DNA of 64,000 bases from Micromonospora tarapacensis (GTDB lineage Bacteria > Actinomycetota > Actinomycetes > Mycobacteriales > Micromonosporaceae): the NCBI RefSeq assembly GCF_019697375.1, contig NZ_JAHCDI010000004.1:1785324-1849323 (forward strand), given 5' to 3'. The notes under the pieces are model-generated. The model searched no databases. It was not told where the DNA came from and worked only from the letters and a program-made list of their open reading frames with translations. A program made the position numbers and the translations under genes. Positions 52,356-60,157 of this stretch are shown piece by piece. The stretch's first letter is position 1. Each line of letters opens with the position of its first letter.

Positions 52356-52397
52356 GAAGCAAGCCGTTCCGTTCGGGCATTCGGAGCGGCTTGCTTT
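52356..52397 (+). terminator. Hairpin between ROK and GH3 genes
   Basis: A 16-bp stem (GAAGCAAGCCGTTCCG with CGGAGCGGCTTGCTTT, two G-U pairs) around a 10-nt loop, 80 bp after the ROK stop. It separates the ROK transcript from the GH3 operon. Confidence 0.55.
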
Positions 52398-52408
52398 CCA
52401 CGGTTTGT

Positions 52409-52497
52409 CGAAGCGCTTCGCCAGCGTCCGGGCCGACGACCGTCATCCACCATGACCTGCGATGCCGCTCGGCCATCCGCCGTCGAAGCGCTTCGAC
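52409..52497 (+). promoter_or_regulatory. Two LacI-type operators before GH3
   Basis: The palindrome CGAAGCGCTTCG at 52409-52420, and the longer GTCGAAGCGCTTCGAC at 52482-52497, with centres 75 bp apart. The central CG and symmetric arms are typical of LacI-family sites. The LacI gene of the same operon (54975) is the likely partner, giving autoregulation with possible looping. Confidence 0.8.
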
Positions 52498-52535
52498 CTC
52501 CGGCGCGCCGGGCACTGGAAGGCGATCCACCATGA
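52452..52535 (+). CDS. Possible 27-residue leader peptide of the GH3 operon
   Basis: ATG 52452 opens MTCDAARPSAVEALRPPARR and ends EGDPP; its TGA overlaps the GH3 ATG (ATGA). The block ATCCACCATGACC precedes both starts, so the region looks partly duplicated together with the operator. The ribosome binding site is weak. It might couple or attenuate GH3 translation. Confidence 0.25.
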   Translation: MTCDAARPSAVEALRPPARRALEGDPP

Positions 52536-54978
52536 CCGACCACCCCACGCCCGCACCCCGCGACCGGGTCGGCGACCTGCTGGCCCGGCTCACCCTGCCG
52601 GAGAAGATCGGCCTGCTGCACCAGTGGCAGGCCCCCGTCCCCCGGCTCGGCCTGCCGGCGTTCCGCACCGGCACCGAGGCGCTGCACGGTGTCGCCTGGC
52701 TCGGCCCGGCCACCGTCTTCCCCCAGGCTGTCGGCCTGGCCAGCAGCTGGAATCCCGACCTGGTCCGCGCCGTCGGTGTCGCCGTGGGCGACGAGGTACG
52801 CGCCAAGCACCACAGCGACCCCGAGCGGGTCGGCCTCAACGTGTGGGCCCCGGTGGTCAACCCGCTGCGCGACCCCCGCTGGGGACGCAACGAGGAAGGC
52901 TGGTCCGAGGACCCGTGGCTGACCGGCCGGCTCGCCACCGCGTACGCCGAGGGTCTGCGCGGCGACCATCCCCAGCGGCTGCGTACCGCCCCCACCGTCA
53001 AACACTTCCTCGGCTACAACCACGAGACCGACCGGGCCACCACCTCCAGCGACCTGCCGCCGCGGGTGCTGCACGAGTACGAGCTGCCGGCCTTCCGGGC
53101 CCCCCTCGCCGCGGGCGCGGCGGTTGCCGCGATGGCCTCCTACAACCTGGTCGACGGGGTGCCGGCCCACCTGAGCCCGCTGATCGACGGCGAGTTGCGC
53201 CGGTGGGCGCCGAACGACGTGCTGGTCGTCGGCGACGCGGGCGCGGTGAGCAACCTCGCCGGCGTGCAGGGCCACCTGCCCGACCACGTCAGCGGGTTCG
53301 CCGCCGCGTTGCGCGCCGGCATCGACAGTTTCACCGAGGACGACAGCGACAGCGCCCCGACCCGTGGCCGGCTGACCGAGGCCCTGGCCCGAGGGCTGAT
53401 CACCGCGTCGGACGTGGACCGCGCGGTCCGCCGCGTGCTCGCCCTCCGGCTGCGCCTGGGTGACCTCGACCCGCCGGACACCGACCCGTACGCCGTGACC
53501 GGCCCGGACGTCGTCGACTGTCCGGCGCACCGGGAACTCGCCCGCGAGGCCGCCCGCCAGTCGATCGTGCTGCTGCGCAACCGCGGGCTGCTTCCGCTCG
53601 CGCCGGGGCCGCGGATCGCCGTACTCGGCCCGCTGGCCGACGTCGTCCAGCAGGACTGGTACAGCGGCACCCTGCCGTACGCGGTCACCGCCTACCAGGC
53701 ACTGGCCGGGCGACTGGCCGAGGTCACCACCCATCCGGGCACCGACCGGATCGCCCTGCGCGTCGGCGAGCAGTACGTGAGCTGCGTCGACACCGCGGAC
53801 GGCGGTCCGCTCACCGTCGGCGCCGACCCCGCCTGGTTCGACGTGTTCGACTGGGGACGCGACACGGTGGCGCTGCGCGCCGCCGGCAACGGCCGGCACG
53901 TCGGCGCCGGCGACGACGGCGTCCTGCTCAACGACCGTCCCGGACCGGAGGGCTGGGTGGTCCGGGAGACCTTCCAGTTCGACCCGCTGCCCGACGGTGT
54001 CGTGCTGCTGCGCCACCTCGGCACCGACCGGTACGTCACCGTCGACGGCGAGGGCGGCTGCGCGTCGGCGGCGACGACCCGCGGGCCGGCACCGCCTTCG
54101 GTATCGAACTCGTCGACGACGGTGCCGCCCGCGCCGCCGCGCTGGCCGCCGCCGCCGATGTGGCCGTGGTGGCGCTGGGCAACCACCCGATGGTCAACGG
54201 ACGGGAGACCGAGGACCGCGTCGACCTGGCCCTGCCGGCCCGGCAGGAGGCGCTGCTGCGCGCCGTGCACGCCGCCAACCCGCACACCGTGCTGGTGCTG
54301 ACCAGCAGCTACCCGTACGCCGTCGGTTGGGCGCAGGAACACCTGCCGGCGGTGCTGTGGTCCGCACACGGTGGGCAGGAGCACGGCACCGCCCTGGCCG
54401 ACGTGCTGCTCGGCGACGCCGAACCCGGCGGCCGGCTCACCCAGACCTGGTACGCCGACGCCGCGGACCTGCCCGACCTGCTCGACTACGACGTGATCGG
54501 CGCCGACTCCACCTACCTGTACTACCGGGGCGAGCCGCTGTACCCGTTCGGCCACGGGCTCTCCTACACCCGGTTCGACTACACCGACCTGCGGTTGAGC
54601 ACCGCCAGCGCGATCGCCGGCGAGGAGGTCGAGGTGCGCGTGGACGTCACCAACACCGGCGGCCGGGCCGGCGAGGAGGTGGTGCAGCTGTACACCCGGC
54701 AGCGGCGTTCCCGGGTCAAGCAGCCGTTGCGGCAACTGCGCGACTTCGCCCGGATCGTCCTCACCCCCGGTGAGCGGCGCACCGTCACCCTGCGGCTGCG
54801 CACCGCCGAGCTGGGCTGGTGGGACGCCGAGCGGGATGCCCTGGTGGTGGAGGATGCCACGCACACCGTGCTGGTCGGGCGCTCTGCGGCCGACGTGCGG
54901 CTGGTCGGCGCCGTGGCGGTACGCGGCGAGCCGGCGGGGCGGCCGTCGCGGCTGCGCGCCGCGAGCGGCGCCCGGTGA
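52532..54978 (+). CDS. Beta-glucosidase, GH3, with inserted fascin-like domain, one frame break
   Basis: About 816 residues. The (beta/alpha)8 domain has LTLPEKIGLLHQWQ, PRWGRNEEGWSEDP, TVKHFLGYNHE and the nucleophile Asp in VLVVGDAGAVSNL. An insert (~residues 400-530; FDVFDWGRDTVALRAAGNGR, LLRHLGTDRYVTVDGEGG) resembles a beta-trefoil/fascin-like domain found in some GH3 enzymes. It is followed by the rest of the sandwich (VVALGNHPMVNGRETEDR, YPFGHGLSYTRF) and an FnIII-like end. One missing base near 54055-54058 splits the insert. There is no signal peptide, so it hydrolyses imported beta-glucosides. Confidence 0.85.
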
Positions 54979-56087
54979 GCCGGCGGGGACGGGTGCCGTC
55001 CGGCCAGCCCACCATCGCCGACGTGGCCCGGCACGCCGGTGTCGCGGTGAGCACCGTGTCGTACGTGCTCAGCGGCAAACGGGCCATCTCCGAGCTGACC
55101 CGCAACCGGGTGATGGCCAGCATCCGGCTGCTCGGCTACCACCCGAACGCCGGGGCGCGGGCACTGGCCAGCCGACGCGCCAACGTGATCGCGTTGGTGC
55201 TGCCGCTACGCTCGGGCATCCAGGTGCCGGTGGTGATGCAGTTCGCCACGGCCGTGGTGACCGCTGCCCGCCGGCACGACCACGACGTGCTGCTGCTCAC
55301 CTCCGACGAGGGCCCGGCAGGGCTCCGACGCATCGCGGCCGGCGCCCTGGTCGACGGGGTCCTGGTGATGGACGTGGAGCTGGACGACGTGCGGGTCCCG
55401 CTGCTGCGGGAGCTGGGTCGACCCAGCGTGCTGATCGGCCTGCCCGCCGGCACGGACGGGCTGACCTGTGTGGACCTGGACTTCCATCGGGCCGGCCAGG
55501 TGTGCGTGGAGCATCTGGCGGGGCTGGGGCACCGGCGTGTCGCGCTGCTCGGTGCCCCGGCCGCCGTCTACGACCGGGGCACCGGGTTCGCACACCGCAC
55601 CCGGGCCGGCGTGGTCGAGGCGGCGGCCCGGCACGGTGTCGACGCGCTGACCCTGGCCTGCGAGGAGAACGCCGCCGAGGTGCACCGCCGGGTGGTCGAC
55701 CTGTTCGCGCAGCATCCCGGACTGTCCGGTCTGGTGGTGCAGAACGAGGCGGCGGTCGGTCCGGTGCAGGCGACGCTGGTGGCGTTGGGTCGGCGGGTGC
55801 CGCAGGACGTGTCGGTGGTGGCCGTCTGCCCGGACCAGTTCGCCGAGCACGCCAGTCCCCGTCTGACCTCGGTGCCGGTGCCCGCCGAGGAGATCGGCCG
55901 GCAGGCGGTGTCGTTGCTGATGCGCAGGCTGCACGACGAGCCGGTGCCGGAGGTGACGCTGCTGCAACCCCGGCTGACCGTCCGGGACAGCACGGCCACG
56001 GCCGCCGGACCGGCCGCGGCGCTGGACGGCACGGCCACGGCCGCGCGGGCGGCCGTGGGGTACGGCGGCCCGACGGTGGCGCGGTGA
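54975..56087 (+). CDS. LacI-family regulator
   Basis: A 370-residue LacI protein. The HTH and hinge read PTIADVARHAGVAVSTVSYV and LSGKRAISELTRNRV, then the periplasmic-binding-like domain (ANVIALVLPLRSGIQVPVVM, DGVLVMDVELDDVRV, RLTSVPVPAEEIGRQAVSLL). GTG 54975 overlaps the GH3 stop. It probably binds the CGAAGCGCTTCG operators ahead of GH3 and derepresses on binding a sugar. Its tail (STATAAGPAAALDGTATAAR) is an Ala-rich extension. Confidence 0.9.
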   Translation: MSRRGRVPSGQPTIADVARHAGVAVSTVSYVLSGKRAISELTRNRVMASIRLLGYHPNAGARALASRRANVIALVLPLRSGIQVPVVMQFATAVVTAARRHDHDVLLLTSDEGPAGLRRIAAGALVDGVLVMDVELDDVRVPLLRELGRPSVLIGLPAGTDGLTCVDLDFHRAGQVCVEHLAGLGHRRVALLGAPAAVYDRGTGFAHRTRAGVVEAAARHGVDALTLACEENAAEVHRRVVDLFAQHPGLSGLVVQNEAAVGPVQATLVALGRRVPQDVSVVAVCPDQFAEHASPRLTSVPVPAEEIGRQAVSLLMRRLHDEPVPEVTLLQPRLTVRDSTATAAGPAAALDGTATAARAAVGYGGPTVAR

Positions 56088-56191
56088 CCGGGCCGGTCCA
56101 CCGGATCTGGGCCACCGCCCCGGCCGTCATCTGGGAGGACGCGTTCCTGTCGGGCAACGGTGAGTACGGGATCATGGTGCACGGCCGGCCG
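56084..56191 (+). pseudogene. Start of a GH95 alpha-L-fucosidase gene, truncated
   Basis: GTG 56084 overlaps the LacI stop and opens VTGPVHRIWATAPAVIWEDA then FLSGNGEYGIMVHGRP. This matches the N-terminus of GH95 fucosidases (W..A...W..A.P.GNGR.G.MV.G). Similarity ends at about 56191, 21 bp before the next gene, and no more of the ~750-residue enzyme is present. A deletion has joined the first 36 codons to the upstream edge of the following gene. Confidence 0.6.
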
Positions 56192-56211
56192 CCCACTAGA
56201 CTGCCCGTTCG

Positions 56212-57347
56212 ATGGACGACCAGCCCGCCCCCGACATCCGTTCCTGCGCCCACTGCGGACGCGACGTGCCGCAACGTGCCGGTGCCGGCCGCCCCTTCCG
56301 GTACTGCCGCGACAACGACGGGGCCTGCCAACGGGCCTCCCGCAACAGCCGGATGCGCCACCGCAACGCCCCGGGCCTGCCCGGCCAGGTGGCCCGCACC
56401 TGGGAGGCGGTGGACCGGCTCGACCAGATCGTGGAGACCCTCACCGACGCGCTGCACGCCGAGCTGTCCCCGGCCGGTGTGGAACGGCAGCTGGCCCAGG
56501 TCCGCGCCGAGACCGCGCGCGCGGTCGCGGCGGCGCAGACGGAACGCGACGAGGCGCTGCTGGCGGCCGAGGACGCCGCCGCGCGCGCCGAGCGGGACCG
56601 CCGGCAGGCGCAGGCCGCGACGGCGCAACGCGACGCCGCCCAGGTCGACGCCGTCCGGGCCGGCGAGCTGGCGGCGGCGGCCACCGACCGCGCCGAGCGG
56701 GCGGAGGTGGCCCGCGACGAGGCACGCCGGGCGGCGGCCGCCGCGGAGGCGTTGCGGGCGCAGGCCGAGTCCGACCGGGACGGCCTGCGCGCGCAGGTGG
56801 CGTCGCTGCGCGCCGACCTGGACACCGAACGGCGCCGGGCCACCGAGCTGACCGCCGAACGGGACGCCGGCCGCGCCGACGCCCGGCGCGCCGCACGCAC
56901 CGCCGCCGAGGCGAGCGCGCAGGCCGCGCAGTTGCGGGTCGACCTCGGACAGTTGCGGGTCGACGCCGAGCAGACCCGCGCCGACGCCGCGCGGGCCCGC
57001 ACCGAGGCCGAGCAGGCCGACGCGCGGGCCGACGCGGCCCGCGCCGACGCCGAGCGGGCCGGGGCGGCCCACGCGCGGGCCGACGCCGATCGTGCCCGGG
57101 CGCAGCAGGCGGCCCGGCAGGCCGGCGAGGAACTGGCCGCCGTCACCGCCCGCCTGGAACCGCTGCACACCGACCTGCAGGCCGCCCGCGCGGCGGGGAG
57201 CGCCGCCGAGGGTCAGGTGGCCCAGCTGACCGCACGCCTACGCGAGGTCGAGGCCGACCGCGACGAGGCCCGGCAGCGGTGGCGCAACTCGTCGGCCAGG
57301 TCGGCGACCTCGCCGCCGCCCTGGCCCGCCTCGCCCCCACCCCCTGA
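56212..57347 (+). CDS. Zinc-ribbon protein with long coiled coil, frame break near end
   Basis: About 378 residues. The N-terminus has a four-cysteine ribbon, CAHCGRDV then FRYCRDNDGACQRAS (residues ~13-40). From residue ~75 to the end it is a nearly continuous Ala/Glu/Arg coiled coil (RAETARAVAAAQTERDEALL, LRVDLGQLRVDAEQTRADAA). A missing base near 57281-57286 shifts the last ~20 codons; repaired, it ends RQLVGQVGDLAAALARLAP. It could bind DNA or act as a scaffold; some similar proteins are loosely called SMC- or KfrA-like. Its normal promoter seems lost, because the GH95 stub abuts it. Confidence 0.7.
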
Positions 57348-57464
57348 CCCGGCGCCGATCACAGGTGTGGCGGCGACGAAAGCCGCCGACGGTACGTCTC
57401 GACGACCACAGGCGCATGATCGCCGCGGGCGTCGGGTGTCGGGGCGGCGGGGGACGATGGTGTC

Positions 57465-58058
57465 ATGGGTAAAAGGTATGAACGCATCGACGGGCGGCTA
57501 CGGGAGTTCATCGAGGCACAGCCGATGTTCTTCACCGGCACCGCGCCGCTGGGCGGCGACGGCACGGTCAACCTGTCCCCGAAGGGCCTGCGCGGCTGCC
57601 TCGCCGTGCTCGACGAGAGGACCGTCGCCTACCTGGACTTCGCCGGCAGCAACGCCGAAACCATCGCCCACCTGAGGGAGAACGGCCGGATCACCCTGAT
57701 GTGGTGCGCCTTCTCCGGCCCGCCGACCATCGTGCGGGTGCACGGCCACGGTGAGCCGGTGTTCCGCGACGACCCCCGCTTCCCGGGCCTGCTGGCGAGC
57801 TTTCCGGACATCGACCCGAGCGGGCACGGGCTGCGGGCGATCATCGTGGTGCACGCCCGGCTGATCCGTGACACCTGCGGCTACGCGGTGCCGTTGATGA
57901 CCTACGACGGCGACCGGGACCTGCACGCCCGGCGGTTCGCCCGGGAGGACGACGTGTCGCTGGGCACCTACTTCGCGGGCAAGGACGACATCGCCACCAG
58001 CATCGACGGCCTGCCCGGCCTGCCGTTGCCACTGCCGCCGACCCCGCGGGCCGGCTGA
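57465..58058 (+). CDS. Pyridoxamine 5'-phosphate oxidase-family protein
   Basis: A 197-residue split-barrel flavin-binding protein: RLREFIEAQPMFFTGTAP, GTVNLSPKGLRGCLAVLDER, YLDFAGSNAETIAHLRENGR and ITLMWCAFSGPPTIVRVHG. The family includes PNPOx-like flavoproteins and F420-binding reductases; the short length and SPKG motif suggest a general flavin or F420 reductase rather than PdxH. ATG 57465 is 117 bp after the coiled-coil gene. Confidence 0.88.
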   Translation: MGKRYERIDGRLREFIEAQPMFFTGTAPLGGDGTVNLSPKGLRGCLAVLDERTVAYLDFAGSNAETIAHLRENGRITLMWCAFSGPPTIVRVHGHGEPVFRDDPRFPGLLASFPDIDPSGHGLRAIIVVHARLIRDTCGYAVPLMTYDGDRDLHARRFAREDDVSLGTYFAGKDDIATSIDGLPGLPLPLPPTPRAG

Positions 58059-58299
58059 CGTCCCCGGCGCGTCACCCGCCGCCGCGACCGTGGGTGCGCC
58101 CGGGCCGGTACGATTCCGCTGGCGGCGGCGGTCCGCCGAGACGACCCGGCCGGGACGACCCCGCCGGGCGTGCGTGATGGCCGGTTACCCTTGACCTCGC
58201 ACCCGCGGGAGCGGGCCCGCGTGGGGCGTGGGGAATGGCCCGGCGCAGGCGGACCGTTACACCGACAGGACCAGCACCACCGAAGAGGGGAAGTCGATC

Positions 58300-58641
58300 A
58301 TGGGCGAGCGCATGCTGCGCGGTAGCCGGCTGGGCGCGGTCAGCTACGAATCCGACCGCAACACGGAGCTCGCGCCGCGGCAGACCCGCGAGTACCTGTG
58401 CGCGAAGGGACACCAGTTCGAGGTGCCGTTCGCCGTCGACGCCGAGGTGCCGACCACCTGGGAGTGCAAGTTCGACGGCAGCGTGGCCCGGCTGGTCGAC
58501 GGCAACGAGCCGGAGCAGAAGAAGGCCAAGCCGCCGCGCACCCACTGGGACATGCTGCTGGAGCGCCGCTCGATCGCCGAGCTGGAGGAGATCCTCGCCG
58601 AGCGGCTGCAGGAGGTCCGCACCCGCCGCGGTCGCGCCTGA
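58300..58641 (+). CDS. rbpA: RNA polymerase-binding protein RbpA
   Basis: A 113-residue actinobacterial transcription factor that binds RNA polymerase and principal sigma factors and stabilises the open complex. The sequence fits well: RGSRLGAVSYESDRNTELAP, core domain REYLCAKGHQFEVPFA with VPTTWECKFDGSVARLVDG, and the sigma-interacting THWDMLLERRSIAELEEIL helix. ATG 58300 has AGAGGGGAAG upstream. A perfect terminator hairpin follows 9 bp after the stop. Confidence 0.97.
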   Translation: MGERMLRGSRLGAVSYESDRNTELAPRQTREYLCAKGHQFEVPFAVDAEVPTTWECKFDGSVARLVDGNEPEQKKAKPPRTHWDMLLERRSIAELEEILAERLQEVRTRRGRA

Positions 58642-58649
58642 GTCACATC

Positions 58650-58691
58650 ACGACGGCGCCCCCGGGACAGTTCTCCCGGGGGCGCCGTCGT
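58650..58691 (+). terminator. rbpA terminator
   Basis: Perfect 18-bp arms (ACGACGGCGCCCCCGGGA and its complement) around the 6-nt loop CAGTTC. It lies between convergent rbpA and fxsA-like genes and probably works in both directions. Confidence 0.85.
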
Positions 58692-58708
58692 GCGTGTGGG
58701 CGGCTCGC

Positions 58709-59257
58709 TCAGCCGTTGCGCGGCTCCACGATCTCTCCCTCGATGGCCCCCGCATCGTCCACCGGCCGCGGGGCCGACTGCGGCGACGGGCCGGTCGGCT
58801 GGGGCGGGGCCGCGGCCGGCTGCTCGGGCGCGCCCCGGTACACCCGTACCCGGCGCGGGCCGAACATGTCCCCGGCGGCCATCGACGACACCCGGCGCTC
58901 AGCGGCCCGCTGCATCCCACCGCGGGCCAGCCGCCGCACCGGCGGCACCAGCAACACCAGCCCCACCAGGCCGCTGACCAGCCCGGGGGTTGCCAGCAGC
59001 AGCGCACCGAGCAACCCCACCAGCCCCTCGGTCACCTGCCGACCCGGCGGCCGGCCGGACTGCGCGGCCTCCCGGAAACCCCGCCACGCCCGGATGCCCT
59101 CCCGGCGCAGCAGCACCAGCCCCACCAGCGAGGCCGCGAACACCAGCAGGGTCGCCGCGCCGAAGCCGATCGCCCGGCCCACCACCACGAACACGGCCAG
59201 CTCCGCGGCCACGGACACGAGCAGGGCCAACGGTACGAACCTCAGTGCTCGGCGCAT
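58709..59257 (-). CDS. FxsA-family membrane protein
   Basis: A 182-residue protein. N-terminal spans are PLALLVSVAAELAVFVVVGR and GAATLLVFAASLVGLVLLRR, then the FxsA-type REGIRAWRGFREAAQSGRPP, a long hydrophobic pair (GLVGLLGALLLATPGLVSGL) and a proline-rich cytoplasmic tail. The best known member, E. coli FxsA, lessens phage T7 exclusion by F; the role in actinomycetes is unknown. It is convergent with rbpA. Confidence 0.85.
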   Translation of the reverse strand: MRRALRFVPLALLVSVAAELAVFVVVGRAIGFGAATLLVFAASLVGLVLLRREGIRAWRGFREAAQSGRPPGRQVTEGLVGLLGALLLATPGLVSGLVGLVLLVPPVRRLARGGMQRAAERRVSSMAAGDMFGPRRVRVYRGAPEQPAAAPPQPTGPSPQSAPRPVDDAGAIEGEIVEPRNG

Positions 59258-59346
59258 ATCACCCCATCCGCCTCACGGCGTCTCGTCGACTCCGCCACAC
59301 CCGGCGGGCGCAGGCGCCCCGTCCATCCAGCATGACACGCCTGCGC

Positions 59347-60147
59347 TCACGGCCATCGGGCCTGTCCCGCCGTGGCGCCGAGCAACCCGCGCCGCATCGC
59401 CGTACGCCGGTCACGCACCGCCCAGCCGGTGATCCGCCACAGCGCCTCGGCCACGATCAGCGGGCTCATCTTGCTGGCGCCGCGTTCCCGTTCGGCGAAC
59501 GTGATCGGCACCTCCACGATCCGCGCACCGGCGCGGTGGGCCAACCGGGACAGCTCCACCTGGAACGAGTATCCCTGCGAGCACACCGACTCCAGGTCCA
59601 GAGCCTCCAGCACACTCGCCCGGTAGACCCGGTAACCGCCGGTCGCGTCGGCCACCGGCATACCCAACGCCAGCCGCGCGTACAGGTTGCCGCACCGCGA
59701 CAGCAACAGCCGCCGCAACGGCCAGTTGACCACCCGGGCGCCGCGGGTCCACCGCGACCCGATCACCACGTCGGCGTCGCGGGCCGCGGCCAGCAGCGCC
59801 GGCAGATCCTCCGGGGCGTGTGAGCCGTCGGCGTCCATCTCCACCACGGCGTCGAAGCCACGCTGCCGCGCCCACGCGAAACCCGCCAGGTACGCCGCGC
59901 CGAGGCCCTGTTTGCCCTCCCGGTGCAGCACGTGCACCCGCTGGTCGGCGCGGGCGATGCCCTCGGCGATCTCGCCGGTGCCGTCGGGGCTGTTGTCGTC
60001 GGCGACGAGGATCTCCACCTGCGGCGCGGCCTCGCGGACCCGTCGCACGATCGCCGTGACGTTGTCGGCCTCGTCGTAGGTCGGGATGACCACCAGCACC
60101 CGGCCCACTCCGGTCACCACCGCACGGATGTCGGTCCTGTGCACCAC
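59347..60147 (-). CDS. ppm1: Polyprenol monophosphomannose synthase
   Basis: A 266-residue GT2 glycosyltransferase that transfers mannose from GDP-mannose to polyprenyl phosphate for lipoglycans and O-mannosylation. It has VLVVIPTYDEADNVTAIVRR, the nucleotide-binding ILVADDNSPDGTGEIAEGIA, EMDADGSHAPEDLPALL (DxD-type) and SQGYSFQVELSRLAHRAGA. There is no fused Lnt domain here; instead lnt is the next gene upstream on the same strand, 10 bp away, an operon equivalent of the mycobacterial Ppm1 fusion. Confidence 0.93.
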   Translation of the reverse strand: MVHRTDIRAVVTGVGRVLVVIPTYDEADNVTAIVRRVREAAPQVEILVADDNSPDGTGEIAEGIARADQRVHVLHREGKQGLGAAYLAGFAWARQRGFDAVVEMDADGSHAPEDLPALLAAARDADVVIGSRWTRGARVVNWPLRRLLLSRCGNLYARLALGMPVADATGGYRVYRASVLEALDLESVCSQGYSFQVELSRLAHRAGARIVEVPITFAERERGASKMSPLIVAEALWRITGWAVRDRRTAMRRGLLGATAGQARWP

Positions 60148-60157
60148 CGCTGCCCCC

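Noticed and set aside
58650..58691. The long inverted repeat after rbpA as a mobile-element end
   Set aside because: An 18-bp stem with a 6-nt loop directly after a stop codon and between convergent genes is a normal terminator.
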